A DNA stretch of 64,000 nt from Pratylenchus scribneri (taxonomy: Eukaryota; Nematoda; Chromadorea; Rhabditida; Pratylenchidae). The DNA lies in the NCBI GenBank assembly GCA_030063045.1, contig JAQSEB010000252.1, positions 248,001 to 312,000 on the forward strand, read 5' to 3'. Within the stretch, counting starts at the first letter, position 1, and each line of letters opens with the position of its first letter. Positions 44,286-59,200 of the stretch are shown piece by piece. The position numbers and the translations under genes were made by a program. The notes below the pieces were generated by a model. That model was given only the letters and a program-made list of their open reading frames with translations. It was not told the DNA's origin and did no database searches.

Positions 44286-47200
44286 TTTTGAAAAATTCTT
44301 TTTGGGAAAAAATGGCCGAGAAAAAAATTGGAAAAAATATGCCTGGAAGGCAGAGGCCGAAAAACAAAGAAAATAATTGAAAAACAGAGAAAAAAGTGGA
44401 AGAAAAAAACTAAGAAAAAAGTTAGAATTGACTAGGAAAGTTAGAAAAAACTAAGAAAAAGAAAGGATGCGAATAGGCAGGTAAGTGTGATTAGAAAGAG
44501 AGAGAGGATACTGTATTAATAGAAGAGAAAAATTAGTAGGGGCTTAGGTATAGGGTTTCTAGGGCCCTTGGGGGGAAGAGATTAAAAAATAGAAAAACTA
44601 AGAATTGTAGAAAAACTAAGAAAAACAATAGAAGCCAATAGATATTGGCTGATTAAGAGCAAAAAAATGATTAGAAAAAATCGAAAGTGAGCGCCAGGAT
44701 GTCCGCTCATCGCCAGGGTATCCGCATAGAGCTTGGGTATGGGCTAGGGTCTAGGGTTAGGGCTAGGGGTTCGGGTTAGGTAGGTAGGGTAGGGGAAAAA
44801 TTTCAAAAAACTTGAAAATTCCTAAAAAAATTCGAAAAATCATGGAAAAAACTGAGAAAAATCCCGAAAATCGGCGAAAAATCGATGAAAAACGGGCCTC
44901 GCCGGAGGCGATTTTCAAATTGAAAAATGAAAAATTCCAAAAAAAAATTCGCCTCGGCCAGCCTAAAGGCGTGGCCGAGTTTTGAAATATTCTTTTTAGA
45001 AAAAATCGGCCCGGAAAAAAATCGAAAAAAAGCCTGGAAGGCAGAGGATGGAAAAAAAGAAAATAATAGAAAAACAGAGATAAAAAGAGAAAGAAAAAAA
45101 ATAAGAAAAAAAAAGTTAGAATTGACTAAGAAAAAACTAAGAAATTTAGAAAAGAAAGGAGGCGAATAGGCAGGTAAGTGTGATTAGAAAAAGAGAGGAT
45201 ACTGTATTATTAGAAGAGAAAAATTAGTAGGGGCTTAGGTATAGGGTTTCTAGGGCCCTTGGGGGGAAGAGATTAAAAAATAGAAAAACAACTAAGAATT
45301 GTAGAAAAACTAAGAAAAACAATAGAAGCCAATAGATATTGGCTGATTAAGAGCAAAAAAATGATTAGAAAAAATCGAAAGTGAGCGCCAGGATGTCCGC
45401 TCATCGCCAGGGTATCCGCATAGAGCTTGGGTATGGGCTAGGGTCTAGGGTTAGGGCTAGGGGTTAGGGTTAGGTAGGTAGGGTAGGGGAAAAATTTCAA
45501 AAAACTTGAAAATTCCTAAAAAAATTCGAAAAATCATGGAAAAAACTGAGAAAAATCCCGAAAATCGGCGAAAAATCGATGAAAAACGGGCCTCGCCGGA
45601 GGCGATTTTCAAATTGAAAAATGAAAAATTCCAAAAAAAATTCGCCTCGGCCGGCCTAAAGGCCAGGCCGAGTTTTGAAAAATTCTTTTTGGGAAAAAAT
45701 GGCCGAGAAAAAAATTGGAAAAAATATGCCTGGAAGGCAGAGGCCGAAAAACAAAGAAAATAATTGAAAAACAGAGAAAAAAGTGGAAGAAAAAAACTAA
45801 GAAAAAAGTTAGAATTGACTAGGAAAGTTAGAAAAAACTAAGAAAAAGAAAGGATGCGAATAGGCAGGTAAGTGTGATTAGAAAGAGAGAGAGGATACTG
45901 TATTAATAGAAGAGAAAAATTAGTAGGGGCTTAGGTATAGGGTTTCTAGGGCCCTTGGGGGGAAGAGATTAAAAAATAGAAAAACTAAGAATTGTAGAAA
46001 AACTAAGAAAAACAATAGAAGCCAATAGATATTGGCTGATTAAGAGCAAAAAAATGATTAGAAAAAATCGAAAGTGAGCGCCAGGATGTCCGCTCATCGC
46101 CAGGGTATCCGCATAGAGCTTGGGTATGGGCTAGGGTCTAGGGTTAGGGCTAGGGGTTAGGGTTAGGTAGGTAGGGTAGGGGAAAAATTTCAAAAAACTT
46201 GAAAATTCCTAAAAAAATTCGAAAAATCATGGAAAAAACTGAGAAAAATCCCGAAAATCGGCGAAAAATCGATGAAAAACGGGCCTCGCCGGAGGCGATT
46301 TTCAAATTGAAAAATGAAAAATTCCAAAAAAAATTCGCCTCGGCCGGCCTAAAGGCCAGGCCGAGTTTTGAAAAATTCTTTTTGGGAAAAAATGGCCGAG
46401 AAAAAAATTGGAAAAAATATGCCTGGAAGGCAGAGGCCGAAAAACAAAGAAAATAATTGAAAAACAGAGAAAAAAGTGGAAGAAAAAAACTAAGAAAAAA
46501 GTTAGAATTGACTAGGAAAGTTAGAAAAAACTAAGAAAAAGAAAGGATGCGAATAGGCAGGTAAGTGTGATTAGAAAGAGAGAGAGGATACTGTATTAAT
46601 AGAAGAGAAAAATTAGTAGGGGCTTAGGTATAGGGTTTCTAGGGCCCTTGGGGGGAAGAGATTAAAAAATAGAAAAACTAAGAATTGTAGAAAAACTAAG
46701 AAAAACAATAGAAGCCAATAGATATTGGCTGATTAAGAGCAAAAAAATGATTAGAAAAAATCGAAAGTGAGCGCCAGGATGTCCGCTCATCGCCAGGGTA
46801 TCCGCATAGAGCTTGGGTATGGGCTAGGGTCTAGGGTTAGGGCTAGGGGTTCGGGTTAGGTAGGTAGGGTAGGGGAAAAATTTCAAAAAACTTGAAAATT
46901 CCTAAAAAAATTCGAAAAATCATGGAAAAAACTGAGAAAAATCCCGAAAATCGGCGAAAAATCGATGAAAAACGGGCCTCGCCGGAGGCGATTTTCAAAT
47001 TGAAAAATGAAAAATTCCAAAAAAAAATTCGCCTCGGCCAGCCTAAAGGCGTGGCCGAGTTTTGAAATATTCTTTTTAGAAAAAATCGGCCCGGAAAAAA
47101 ATCGAAAAAAAGCCTGGAAGGCAGAGGATGGAAAAAAAGAAAATAATAGAAAAACAGAGATAAAAAGAGAAAGAAAAAAAATAAGAAAAAAAAAGTTAGA

Positions 47201-50200
47201 ATTGACTAAGAAAAAACTAAGAAATTTAGAAAAGAAAGGAGGCGAATAGGCAGGTAAGTGTGATTAGAAAAAGAGAGGATACTGTATTATTAGAAGAGAA
47301 AAATTAGTAGGGGCTTAGGTATAGGGTTTCTAGGGCCCTTGGGGGGAAGAGATTAAAAAATAGAAAAACAACTAAGAATTGTAGAAAAACTAAGAAAAAC
47401 AATAGAAGCCAATAGATATTGGCTGATTAAGAGCAAAAAAATGATTAGAAAAAATCGAAAGTGAGCGCCAGGATGTCCGCTCATCGCCAGGGTATCCGCA
47501 TAGAGCTTGGGTATGGGCTAGGGTCTAGGGTTAGGGCTAGGGGTTAGGGTTAGGTAGGTAGGGTAGGGGAAAAATTTCAAAAAACTTGAAAATTCCTAAA
47601 AAAATTCGAAAAATCATGGAAAAAACTGAGAAAAATCCCGAAAATCGGCGAAAAATCGATGAAAAACGGGCCTCGCCGGAGGCGATTTTCAAATTGAAAA
47701 ATGAAAAATTCCAAAAAAAATTCGCCTCGGCCGGCCTAAAGGCCAGGCCGAGTTTTGAAAAATTCTTTTTGGGAAAAAATGGCCGAGAAAAAAATTGGAA
47801 AAAATATGCCTGGAAGGCAGAGGCCGAAAAACAAAGAAAATAATTGAAAAACAGAGAAAAAAGTGGAAGAAAAAAACTAAGAAAAAAGTTAGAATTGACT
47901 AGGAAAGTTAGAAAAAACTAAGAAAAAGAAAGGATGCGAATAGGCAGGTAAGTGTGATTAGAAAGAGAGAGAGGATACTGTATTAATAGAAGAGAAAAAT
48001 TAGTAGGGGCTTAGGTATAGGGTTTCTAGGGCCCTTGGGGGGAAGAGATTAAAAAATAGAAAAACTAAGAATTGTAGAAAAACTAAGAAAAACAATAGAA
48101 GCCAATAGATATTGGCTGATTAAGAGCAAAAAAATGATTAGAAAAAATCGAAAGTGAGCGCCAGGATGTCCGCTCATCGCCAGGGTATCCGCATAGAGCT
48201 TGGGTATGGGCTAGGGTCTAGGGTTAGGGCTAGGGGTTAGGGTTAGGTAGGTAGGGTAGGGGAAAAATTTCAAAAAACTTGAAAATTCCTAAAAAAATTC
48301 GAAAAATCATGGAAAAAACTGAGAAAAATCCCGAAAATCGGCGAAAAATCGATGAAAAACGGGCCTCGCCGGAGGCGATTTTCAAATTGAAAAATGAAAA
48401 ATTCCAAAAAAAATTCGCCTCGGCCGGCCTAAAGGCCAGGCCGAGTTTTGAAAAATTCTTTTTGGGAAAAAATGGCCGAGAAAAAAATTGGAAAAAATAT
48501 GCCTGGAAGGCAGAGGCCGAAAAACAAAGAAAATAATTGAAAAACAGAGAAAAAAGTGGAAGAAAAAAACTAAGAAAAAAGTTAGAATTGACTAGGAAAG
48601 TTAGAAAAAACTAAGAAAAAGAAAGGATGCGAATAGGCAGGTAAGTGTGATTAGAAAGAGAGAGAGGATACTGTATTAATAGAAGAGAAAAATTAGTAGG
48701 GGCTTAGGTATAGGGTTTCTAGGGCCCTTGGGGGGAAGAGATTAAAAAATAGAAAAACTAAGAATTGTAGAAAAACTAAGAAAAACAATAGAAGCCAATA
48801 GATATTGGCTGATTAAGAGCAAAAAAATGATTAGAAAAAATCGAAAGTGAGCGCCAGGATGTCCGCTCATCGCCAGGGTATCCGCATAGAGCTTGGGTAT
48901 GGGCTAGGGTCTAGGGTTAGGGCTAGGGGTTAGGGTTAGGTAGGTAGGGTAGGGGAAAAATTTCAAAAAACTTGAAAATTCCTAAAAAAATTCGAAAAAT
49001 CATGGAAAAAACTGAGAAAAATCCCGAAAATCGGCGAAAAATCGATGAAAAACGGGCCTCGCCGGAGGCGATTTTCAAATTGAAAAATGAAAAATTCCAA
49101 AAAAAATTCGCCTCGGCCGGCCTAAAGGCCAGGCCGAGTTTTGAAAAATTCTTTTTGGGAAAAAATGGCCGAGAAAAAAATTGGAAAAAATATGCCTGGA
49201 AGGCAGAGGCCGAAAAACAAAGAAAATAATTGAAAAACAGAGAAAAAAGTGGAAGAAAAAAACTAAGAAAAAAGTTAGAATTGACTAGGAAAGTTAGAAA
49301 AAACTAAGAAAAAGAAAGGATGCGAATAGGCAGGTAAGTGTGATTAGAAAGAGAGAGAGGATACTGTATTAATAGAAGAGAAAAATTAGTAGGGGCTTAG
49401 GTATAGGGTTTCTAGGGCCCTTGGGGGGAAGAGATTAAAAAATAGAAAAACTAAGAATTGTAGAAAAACTAAGAAAAACAATAGAAGCCAATAGATATTG
49501 GCTGATTAAGAGCAAAAAAATGATTAGAAAAAATCGAAAGTGAGCGCCAGGATGTCCGCTCATCGCCAGGGTATCCGCATAGAGCTTGGGTATGGGCTAG
49601 GGTCTAGGGTTAGGGCTAGGGGTTAGGGTTAGGTAGGTAGGGTAGGGGAAAAATTTCAAAAAACTTGAAAATTCCTAAAAAAATTCGAAAAATCATGGAA
49701 AAAACTGAGAAAAATCCCGAAAATCGGCGAAAAATCGATGAAAAACGGGCCTCGCCGGAGGCGATTTTCAAATTGAAAAATGAAAAATTCCAAAAAAAAT
49801 TCGCCTCGGCCGGCCTAAAGGCCAGGCCGAGTTTTGAAAAATTCTTTTTGGGAAAAAATGGCCGAGAAAAAAATTGGAAAAAATATGCCTGGAAGGCAGA
49901 GGCCGAAAAACAAAGAAAATAATTGAAAAACAGAGAAAAAAGTGGAAGAAAAAAACTAAGAAAAAAGTTAGAATTGACTAGGAAAGTTAGAAAAAACTAA
50001 GAAAAAGAAAGGATGCGAATAGGCAGGTAAGTGTGATTAGAAAGAGAGAGAGGATACTGTATTAATAGAAGAGAAAAATTAGTAGGGGCTTAGGTATAGG
50101 GTTTCTAGGGCCCTTGGGGGGAAGAGATTAAAAAATAGAAAAACTAAGAATTGTAGAAAAACTAAGAAAAACAATAGAAGCCAATAGATATTGGCTGATT

Positions 50201-53200
50201 AAGAGCAAAAAAATGATTAGAAAAAATCGAAAGTGAGCGCCAGGATGTCCGCTCATCGCCAGGGTATCCGCATAGAGCTTGGGTATGGGCTAGGGTCTAG
50301 GGTTAGGGCTAGGGGTTAGGGTTAGGTAGGTAGGGTAGGGGAAAAATTTCAAAAAACTTGAAAATTCCTAAAAAAATTCGAAAAATCATGGAAAAAACTG
50401 AGAAAAATCCCGAAAATCGGCGAAAAATCGATGAAAAACGGGCCTCGCCGGAGGCGATTTTCAAATTGAAAAATGAAAAATTCCAAAAAAAATTCGCCTC
50501 GGCCGGCCTAAAGGCCAGGCCGAGTTTTGAAAAATTCTTTTTGGGAAAAAATGGCCGAGAAAAAAATTGGAAAAAATATGCCTGGAAGGCAGAGGCCGAA
50601 AAACAAAGAAAATAATTGAAAAACAGAGAAAAAAGTGGAAGAAAAAAACTAAGAAAAAAGTTAGAATTGACTAGGAAAGTTAGAAAAAACTAAGAAAAAG
50701 AAAGGATGCGAATAGGCAGGTAAGTGTGATTAGAAAGAGAGAGAGGATACTGTATTAATAGAAGAGAAAAATTAGTAGGGGCTTAGGTATAGGGTTTCTA
50801 GGGCCCTTGGGGGGAAGAGATTAAAAAATAGAAAAACTAAGAATTGTAGAAAAACTAAGAAAAACAATAGAAGCCAATAGATATTGGCTGATTAAGAGCA
50901 AAAAAATGATTAGAAAAAATCGAAAGTGAGCGCCAGGATGTCCGCTCATCGCCAGGGTATCCGCATAGAGCTTGGGTATGGGCTAGGGTCTAGGGTTAGG
51001 GCTAGGGGTTAGGGTTAGGTAGGTAGGGTAGGGGAAAAATTTCAAAAAACTTGAAAATTCCTAAAAAAATTCGAAAAATCATGGAAAAAACTGAGAAAAA
51101 TCCCGAAAATCGGCGAAAAATCGATGAAAAACGGGCCTCGCCGGAGGCGATTTTCAAATTGAAAAATGAAAAATTCCAAAAAAAATTCGCCTCGGCCGGC
51201 CTAAAGGCCAGGCCGAGTTTTGAAAAATTCTTTTTGGGAAAAAATGGCCGAGAAAAAAATTGGAAAAAATATGCCTGGAAGGCAGAGGCCGAAAAACAAA
51301 GAAAATAATTGAAAAACAGAGAAAAAAGTGGAAGAAAAAAACTAAGAAAAAAGTTAGAATTGACTAGGAAAGTTAGAAAAAACTAAGAAAAAGAAAGGAT
51401 GCGAATAGGCAGGTAAGTGTGATTAGAAAGAGAGAGAGGATACTGTATTAATAGAAGAGAAAAATTAGTAGGGGCTTAGGTATAGGGTTTCTAGGGCCCT
51501 TGGGGGGAAGAGATTAAAAAATAGAAAAACTAAGAATTGTAGAAAAACTAAGAAAAACAATAGAAGCCAATAGATATTGGCTGATTAAGAGCAAAAAAAT
51601 GATTAGAAAAAATCGAAAGTGAGCGCCAGGATGTCCGCTCATCGCCAGGGTATCCGCATAGAGCTTGGGTATGGGCTAGGGTCTAGGGTTAGGGCTAGGG
51701 GTTCGGGTTAGGTAGGTAGGGTAGGGGAAAAATTTCAAAAAACTTGAAAATTCCTAAAAAAATTCGAAAAATCATGGAAAAAACTGAGAAAAATCCCGAA
51801 AATCGGCGAAAAATCGATGAAAAACGGGCCTCGCCGGAGGCGATTTTCAAATTGAAAAATGAAAAATTCCAAAAAAAAATTCGCCTCGGCCAGCCTAAAG
51901 GCGTGGCCGAGTTTTGAAATATTCTTTTTAGAAAAAATCGGCCCGGAAAAAAATCGAAAAAAAGCCTGGAAGGCAGAGGATGGAAAAAAAGAAAATAATA
52001 GAAAAACAGAGATAAAAAGAGAAAGAAAAAAAATAAGAAAAAAAAAGTTAGAATTGACTAAGAAAAAACTAAGAAATTTAGAAAAGAAAGGAGGCGAATA
52101 GGCAGGTAAGTGTGATTAGAAAAAGAGAGGATACTGTATTATTAGAAGAGAAAAATTAGTAGGGGCTTAGGTATAGGGTTTCTAGGGCCCTTGGGGGGAA
52201 GAGATTAAAAAATAGAAAAACAACTAAGAATTGTAGAAAAACTAAGAAAAACAATAGAAGCCAATAGATATTGGCTGATTAAGAGCAAAAAAATGATTAG
52301 AAAAAATCGAAAGTGAGCGCCAGGATGTCCGCTCATCGCCAGGGTATCCGCATAGAGCTTGGGTATGGGCTAGGGTCTAGGGTTAGGGCTAGGGGTTAGG
52401 GTTAGGTAGGTAGGGTAGGGGAAAAATTTCAAAAAACTTGAAAATTCCTAAAAAAATTCGAAAAATCATGGAAAAAACTGAGAAAAATCCCGAAAATCGG
52501 CGAAAAATCGATGAAAAACGGGCCTCGCCGGAGGCGATTTTCAAATTGAAAAATGAAAAATTCCAAAAAAAATTCGCCTCGGCCGGCCTAAAGGCCAGGC
52601 CGAGTTTTGAAAAATTCTTTTTGGGAAAAAATGGCCGAGAAAAAAATTGGAAAAAATATGCCTGGAAGGCAGAGGCCGAAAAACAAAGAAAATAATTGAA
52701 AAACAGAGAAAAAAGTGGAAGAAAAAAACTAAGAAAAAAGTTAGAATTGACTAGGAAAGTTAGAAAAAACTAAGAAAAAGAAAGGATGCGAATAGGCAGG
52801 TAAGTGTGATTAGAAAGAGAGAGAGGATACTGTATTAATAGAAGAGAAAAATTAGTAGGGGCTTAGGTATAGGGTTTCTAGGGCCCTTGGGGGGAAGAGA
52901 TTAAAAAATAGAAAAACTAAGAATTGTAGAAAAACTAAGAAAAACAATAGAAGCCAATAGATATTGGCTGATTAAGAGCAAAAAAATGATTAGAAAAAAT
53001 CGAAAGTGAGCGCCAGGATGTCCGCTCATCGCCAGGGTATCCGCATAGAGCTTGGGTATGGGCTAGGGTCTAGGGTTAGGGCTAGGGGTTCGGGTTAGGT
53101 AGGTAGGGTAGGGGAAAAATTTCAAAAAACTTGAAAATTCCTAAAAAAATTCGAAAAATCATGGAAAAAACTGAGAAAAATCCCGAAAATCGGCGAAAAA

Positions 53201-56200
53201 TCGATGAAAAACGGGCCTCGCCGGAGGCGATTTTCAAATTGAAAAATGAAAAATTCCAAAAAAAAATTCGCCTCGGCCAGCCTAAAGGCGTGGCCGAGTT
53301 TTGAAATATTCTTTTTAGAAAAAATCGGCCCGGAAAAAAATCGAAAAAAAGCCTGGAAGGCAGAGGATGGAAAAAAAGAAAATAATAGAAAAACAGAGAT
53401 AAAAAGAGAAAGAAAAAAAATAAGAAAAAAAAAGTTAGAATTGACTAAGAAAAAACTAAGAAATTTAGAAAAGAAAGGAGGCGAATAGGCAGGTAAGTGT
53501 GATTAGAAAAAGAGAGGATACTGTATTATTAGAAGAGAAAAATTAGTAGGGGCTTAGGTATAGGGTTTCTAGGGCCCTTGGGGGGAAGAGATTAAAAAAT
53601 AGAAAAACAACTAAGAATTGTAGAAAAACTAAGAAAAACAATAGAAGCCAATAGATATTGGCTGATTAAGAGCAAAAAAATGATTAGAAAAAATCGAAAG
53701 TGAGCGCCAGGATGTCCGCTCATCGCCAGGGTATCCGCATAGAGCTTGGGTATGGGCTAGGGTCTAGGGTTAGGGCTAGGGGTTAGGGTTAGGTAGGTAG
53801 GGTAGGGGAAAAATTTCAAAAAACTTGAAAATTCCTAAAAAAATTCGAAAAATCATGGAAAAAACTGAGAAAAATCCCGAAAATCGGCGAAAAATCGATG
53901 AAAAACGGGCCTCGCCGGAGGCGATTTTCAAATTGAAAAATGAAAAATTCCAAAAAAAATTCGCCTCGGCCGGCCTAAAGGCCAGGCCGAGTTTTGAAAA
54001 ATTCTTTTTGGGAAAAAATGGCCGAGAAAAAAATTGGAAAAAATATGCCTGGAAGGCAGAGGCCGAAAAACAAAGAAAATAATTGAAAAACAGAGAAAAA
54101 AGTGGAAGAAAAAAACTAAGAAAAAAGTTAGAATTGACTAGGAAAGTTAGAAAAAACTAAGAAAAAGAAAGGATGCGAATAGGCAGGTAAGTGTGATTAG
54201 AAAGAGAGAGAGGATACTGTATTAATAGAAGAGAAAAATTAGTAGGGGCTTAGGTATAGGGTTTCTAGGGCCCTTGGGGGGAAGAGATTAAAAAATAGAA
54301 AAACTAAGAATTGTAGAAAAACTAAGAAAAACAATAGAAGCCAATAGATATTGGCTGATTAAGAGCAAAAAAATGATTAGAAAAAATCGAAAGTGAGCGC
54401 CAGGATGTCCGCTCATCGCCAGGGTATCCGCATAGAGCTTGGGTATGGGCTAGGGTCTAGGGTTAGGGCTAGGGGTTCGGGTTAGGTAGGTAGGGTAGGG
54501 GAAAAATTTCAAAAAACTTGAAAATTCCTAAAAAAATTCGAAAAATCATGGAAAAAACTGAGAAAAATCCCGAAAATCGGCGAAAAATCGATGAAAAACG
54601 GGCCTCGCCGGAGGCGATTTTCAAATTGAAAAATGAAAAATTCCAAAAAAAAATTCGCCTCGGCCAGCCTAAAGGCGTGGCCGAGTTTTGAAATATTCTT
54701 TTTAGAAAAAATCGGCCCGGAAAAAAATCGAAAAAAAGCCTGGAAGGCAGAGGATGGAAAAAAAGAAAATAATAGAAAAACAGAGATAAAAAGAGAAAGA
54801 AAAAAAATAAGAAAAAAAAAGTTAGAATTGACTAAGAAAAAACTAAGAAATTTAGAAAAGAAAGGAGGCGAATAGGCAGGTAAGTGTGATTAGAAAAAGA
54901 GAGGATACTGTATTATTAGAAGAGAAAAATTAGTAGGGGCTTAGGTATAGGGTTTCTAGGGCCCTTGGGGGGAAGAGATTAAAAAATAGAAAAACAACTA
55001 AGAATTGTAGAAAAACTAAGAAAAACAATAGAAGCCAATAGATATTGGCTGATTAAGAGCAAAAAAATGATTAGAAAAAATCGAAAGTGAGCGCCAGGAT
55101 GTCCGCTCATCGCCAGGGTATCCGCATAGAGCTTGGGTATGGGCTAGGGTCTAGGGTTAGGGCTAGGGGTTAGGGTTAGGTAGGTAGGGTAGGGGAAAAA
55201 TTTCAAAAAACTTGAAAATTCCTAAAAAAATTCGAAAAATCATGGAAAAAACTGAGAAAAATCCCGAAAATCGGCGAAAAATCGATGAAAAACGGGCCTC
55301 GCCGGAGGCGATTTTCAAATTGAAAAATGAAAAATTCCAAAAAAAATTCGCCTCGGCCGGCCTAAAGGCCAGGCCGAGTTTTGAAAAATTCTTTTTGGGA
55401 AAAAATGGCCGAGAAAAAAATTGGAAAAAATATGCCTGGAAGGCAGAGGCCGAAAAACAAAGAAAATAATTGAAAAACAGAGAAAAAAGTGGAAGAAAAA
55501 AACTAAGAAAAAAGTTAGAATTGACTAGGAAAGTTAGAAAAAACTAAGAAAAAGAAAGGATGCGAATAGGCAGGTAAGTGTGATTAGAAAGAGAGAGAGG
55601 ATACTGTATTAATAGAAGAGAAAAATTAGTAGGGGCTTAGGTATAGGGTTTCTAGGGCCCTTGGGGGGAAGAGATTAAAAAATAGAAAAACTAAGAATTG
55701 TAGAAAAACTAAGAAAAACAATAGAAGCCAATAGATATTGGCTGATTAAGAGCAAAAAAATGATTAGAAAAAATCGAAAGTGAGCGCCAGGATGTCCGCT
55801 CATCGCCAGGGTATCCGCATAGAGCTTGGGTATGGGCTAGGGTCTAGGGTTAGGGCTAGGGGTTCGGGTTAGGTAGGTAGGGTAGGGGAAAAATTTCAAA
55901 AAACTTGAAAATTCCTAAAAAAATTCGAAAAATCATGGAAAAAACTGAGAAAAATCCCGAAAATCGGCGAAAAATCGATGAAAAACGGGCCTCGCCGGAG
56001 GCGATTTTCAAATTGAAAAATGAAAAATTCCAAAAAAAAATTCGCCTCGGCCAGCCTAAAGGCGTGGCCGAGTTTTGAAATATTCTTTTTAGAAAAAATC
56101 GGCCCGGAAAAAAATCGAAAAAAAGCCTGGAAGGCAGAGGATGGAAAAAAAGAAAATAATAGAAAAACAGAGATAAAAAGAGAAAGAAAAAAAATAAGAA

Positions 56201-59200
56201 AAAAAAAGTTAGAATTGACTAAGAAAAAACTAAGAAATTTAGAAAAGAAAGGAGGCGAATAGGCAGGTAAGTGTGATTAGAAAAAGAGAGGATACTGTAT
56301 TATTAGAAGAGAAAAATTAGTAGGGGCTTAGGTATAGGGTTTCTAGGGCCCTTGGGGGGAAGAGATTAAAAAATAGAAAAACAACTAAGAATTGTAGAAA
56401 AACTAAGAAAAACAATAGAAGCCAATAGATATTGGCTGATTAAGAGCAAAAAAATGATTAGAAAAAATCGAAAGTGAGCGCCAGGATGTCCGCTCATCGC
56501 CAGGGTATCCGCATAGAGCTTGGGTATGGGCTAGGGTCTAGGGTTAGGGCTAGGGGTTAGGGTTAGGTAGGTAGGGTAGGGGAAAAATTTCAAAAAACTT
56601 GAAAATTCCTAAAAAAATTCGAAAAATCATGGAAAAAACTGAGAAAAATCCCGAAAATCGGCGAAAAATCGATGAAAAACGGGCCTCGCCGGAGGCGATT
56701 TTCAAATTGAAAAATGAAAAATTCCAAAAAAAATTCGCCTCGGCCGGCCTAAAGGCCAGGCCGAGTTTTGAAAAATTCTTTTTGGGAAAAAATGGCCGAG
56801 AAAAAAATTGGAAAAAATATGCCTGGAAGGCAGAGGCCGAAAAACAAAGAAAATAATTGAAAAACAGAGAAAAAAGTGGAAGAAAAAAACTAAGAAAAAA
56901 GTTAGAATTGACTAGGAAAGTTAGAAAAAACTAAGAAAAAGAAAGGATGCGAATAGGCAGGTAAGTGTGATTAGAAAGAGAGAGAGGATACTGTATTAAT
57001 AGAAGAGAAAAATTAGTAGGGGCTTAGGTATAGGGTTTCTAGGGCCCTTGGGGGGAAGAGATTAAAAAATAGAAAAACTAAGAATTGTAGAAAAACTAAG
57101 AAAAACAATAGAAGCCAATAGATATTGGCTGATTAAGAGCAAAAAAATGATTAGAAAAAATCGAAAGTGAGCGCCAGGATGTCCGCTCATCGCCAGGGTA
57201 TCCGCATAGAGCTTGGGTATGGGCTAGGGTCTAGGGTTAGGGCTAGGGGTTCGGGTTAGGTAGGTAGGGTAGGGGAAAAATTTCAAAAAACTTGAAAATT
57301 CCTAAAAAAATTCGAAAAATCATGGAAAAAACTGAGAAAAATCCCGAAAATCGGCGAAAAATCGATGAAAAACGGGCCTCGCCGGAGGCGATTTTCAAAT
57401 TGAAAAATGAAAAATTCCAAAAAAAAATTCGCCTCGGCCAGCCTAAAGGCGTGGCCGAGTTTTGAAATATTCTTTTTAGAAAAAATCGGCCCGGAAAAAA
57501 ATCGAAAAAAAGCCTGGAAGGCAGAGGATGGAAAAAAAGAAAATAATAGAAAAACAGAGATAAAAAGAGAAAGAAAAAAAATAAGAAAAAAAAAGTTAGA
57601 ATTGACTAAGAAAAAACTAAGAAATTTAGAAAAGAAAGGAGGCGAATAGGCAGGTAAGTGTGATTAGAAAAAGAGAGGATACTGTATTATTAGAAGAGAA
57701 AAATTAGTAGGGGCTTAGGTATAGGGTTTCTAGGGCCCTTGGGGGGAAGAGATTAAAAAATAGAAAAACAACTAAGAATTGTAGAAAAACTAAGAAAAAC
57801 AATAGAAGCCAATAGATATTGGCTGATTAAGAGCAAAAAAATGATTAGAAAAAATCGAAAGTGAGCGCCAGGATGTCCGCTCATCGCCAGGGTATCCGCA
57901 TAGAGCTTGGGTATGGGCTAGGGTCTAGGGTTAGGGCTAGGGGTTAGGGTTAGGTAGGTAGGGTAGGGGAAAAATTTCAAAAAACTTGAAAATTCCTAAA
58001 AAAATTCGAAAAATCATGGAAAAAACTGAGAAAAATCCCGAAAATCGGCGAAAAATCGATGAAAAACGGGCCTCGCCGGAGGCGATTTTCAAATTGAAAA
58101 ATGAAAAATTCCAAAAAAAATTCGCCTCGGCCGGCCTAAAGGCCAGGCCGAGTTTTGAAAAATTCTTTTTGGGAAAAAATGGCCGAGAAAAAAATTGGAA
58201 AAAATATGCCTGGAAGGCAGAGGCCGAAAAACAAAGAAAATAATTGAAAAACAGAGAAAAAAGTGGAAGAAAAAAACTAAGAAAAAAGTTAGAATTGACT
58301 AGGAAAGTTAGAAAAAACTAAGAAAAAGAAAGGATGCGAATAGGCAGGTAAGTGTGATTAGAAAGAGAGAGAGGATACTGTATTAATAGAAGAGAAAAAT
58401 TAGTAGGGGCTTAGGTATAGGGTTTCTAGGGCCCTTGGGGGGAAGAGATTAAAAAATAGAAAAACTAAGAATTGTAGAAAAACTAAGAAAAACAATAGAA
58501 GCCAATAGATATTGGCTGATTAAGAGCAAAAAAATGATTAGAAAAAATCGAAAGTGAGCGCCAGGATGTCCGCTCATCGCCAGGGTATCCGCATAGAGCT
58601 TGGGTATGGGCTAGGGTCTAGGGTTAGGGCTAGGGGTTAGGGTTAGGTAGGTAGGGTAGGGGAAAAATTTCAAAAAACTTGAAAATTCCTAAAAAAATTC
58701 GAAAAATCATGGAAAAAACTGAGAAAAATCCCGAAAATCGGCGAAAAATCGATGAAAAACGGGCCTCGCCGGAGGCGATTTTCAAATTGAAAAATGAAAA
58801 ATTCCAAAAAAAATTCGCCTCGGCCGGCCTAAAGGCCAGGCCGAGTTTTGAAAAATTCTTTTTGGGAAAAAATGGCCGAGAAAAAAATTGGAAAAAATAT
58901 GCCTGGAAGGCAGAGGCCGAAAAACAAAGAAAATAATTGAAAAACAGAGAAAAAAGTGGAAGAAAAAAACTAAGAAAAAAGTTAGAATTGACTAGGAAAG
59001 TTAGAAAAAACTAAGAAAAAGAAAGGATGCGAATAGGCAGGTAAGTGTGATTAGAAAGAGAGAGAGGATACTGTATTAATAGAAGAGAAAAATTAGTAGG
59101 GGCTTAGGTATAGGGTTTCTAGGGCCCTTGGGGGGAAGAGATTAAAAAATAGAAAAACTAAGAATTGTAGAAAAACTAAGAAAAACAATAGAAGCCAATA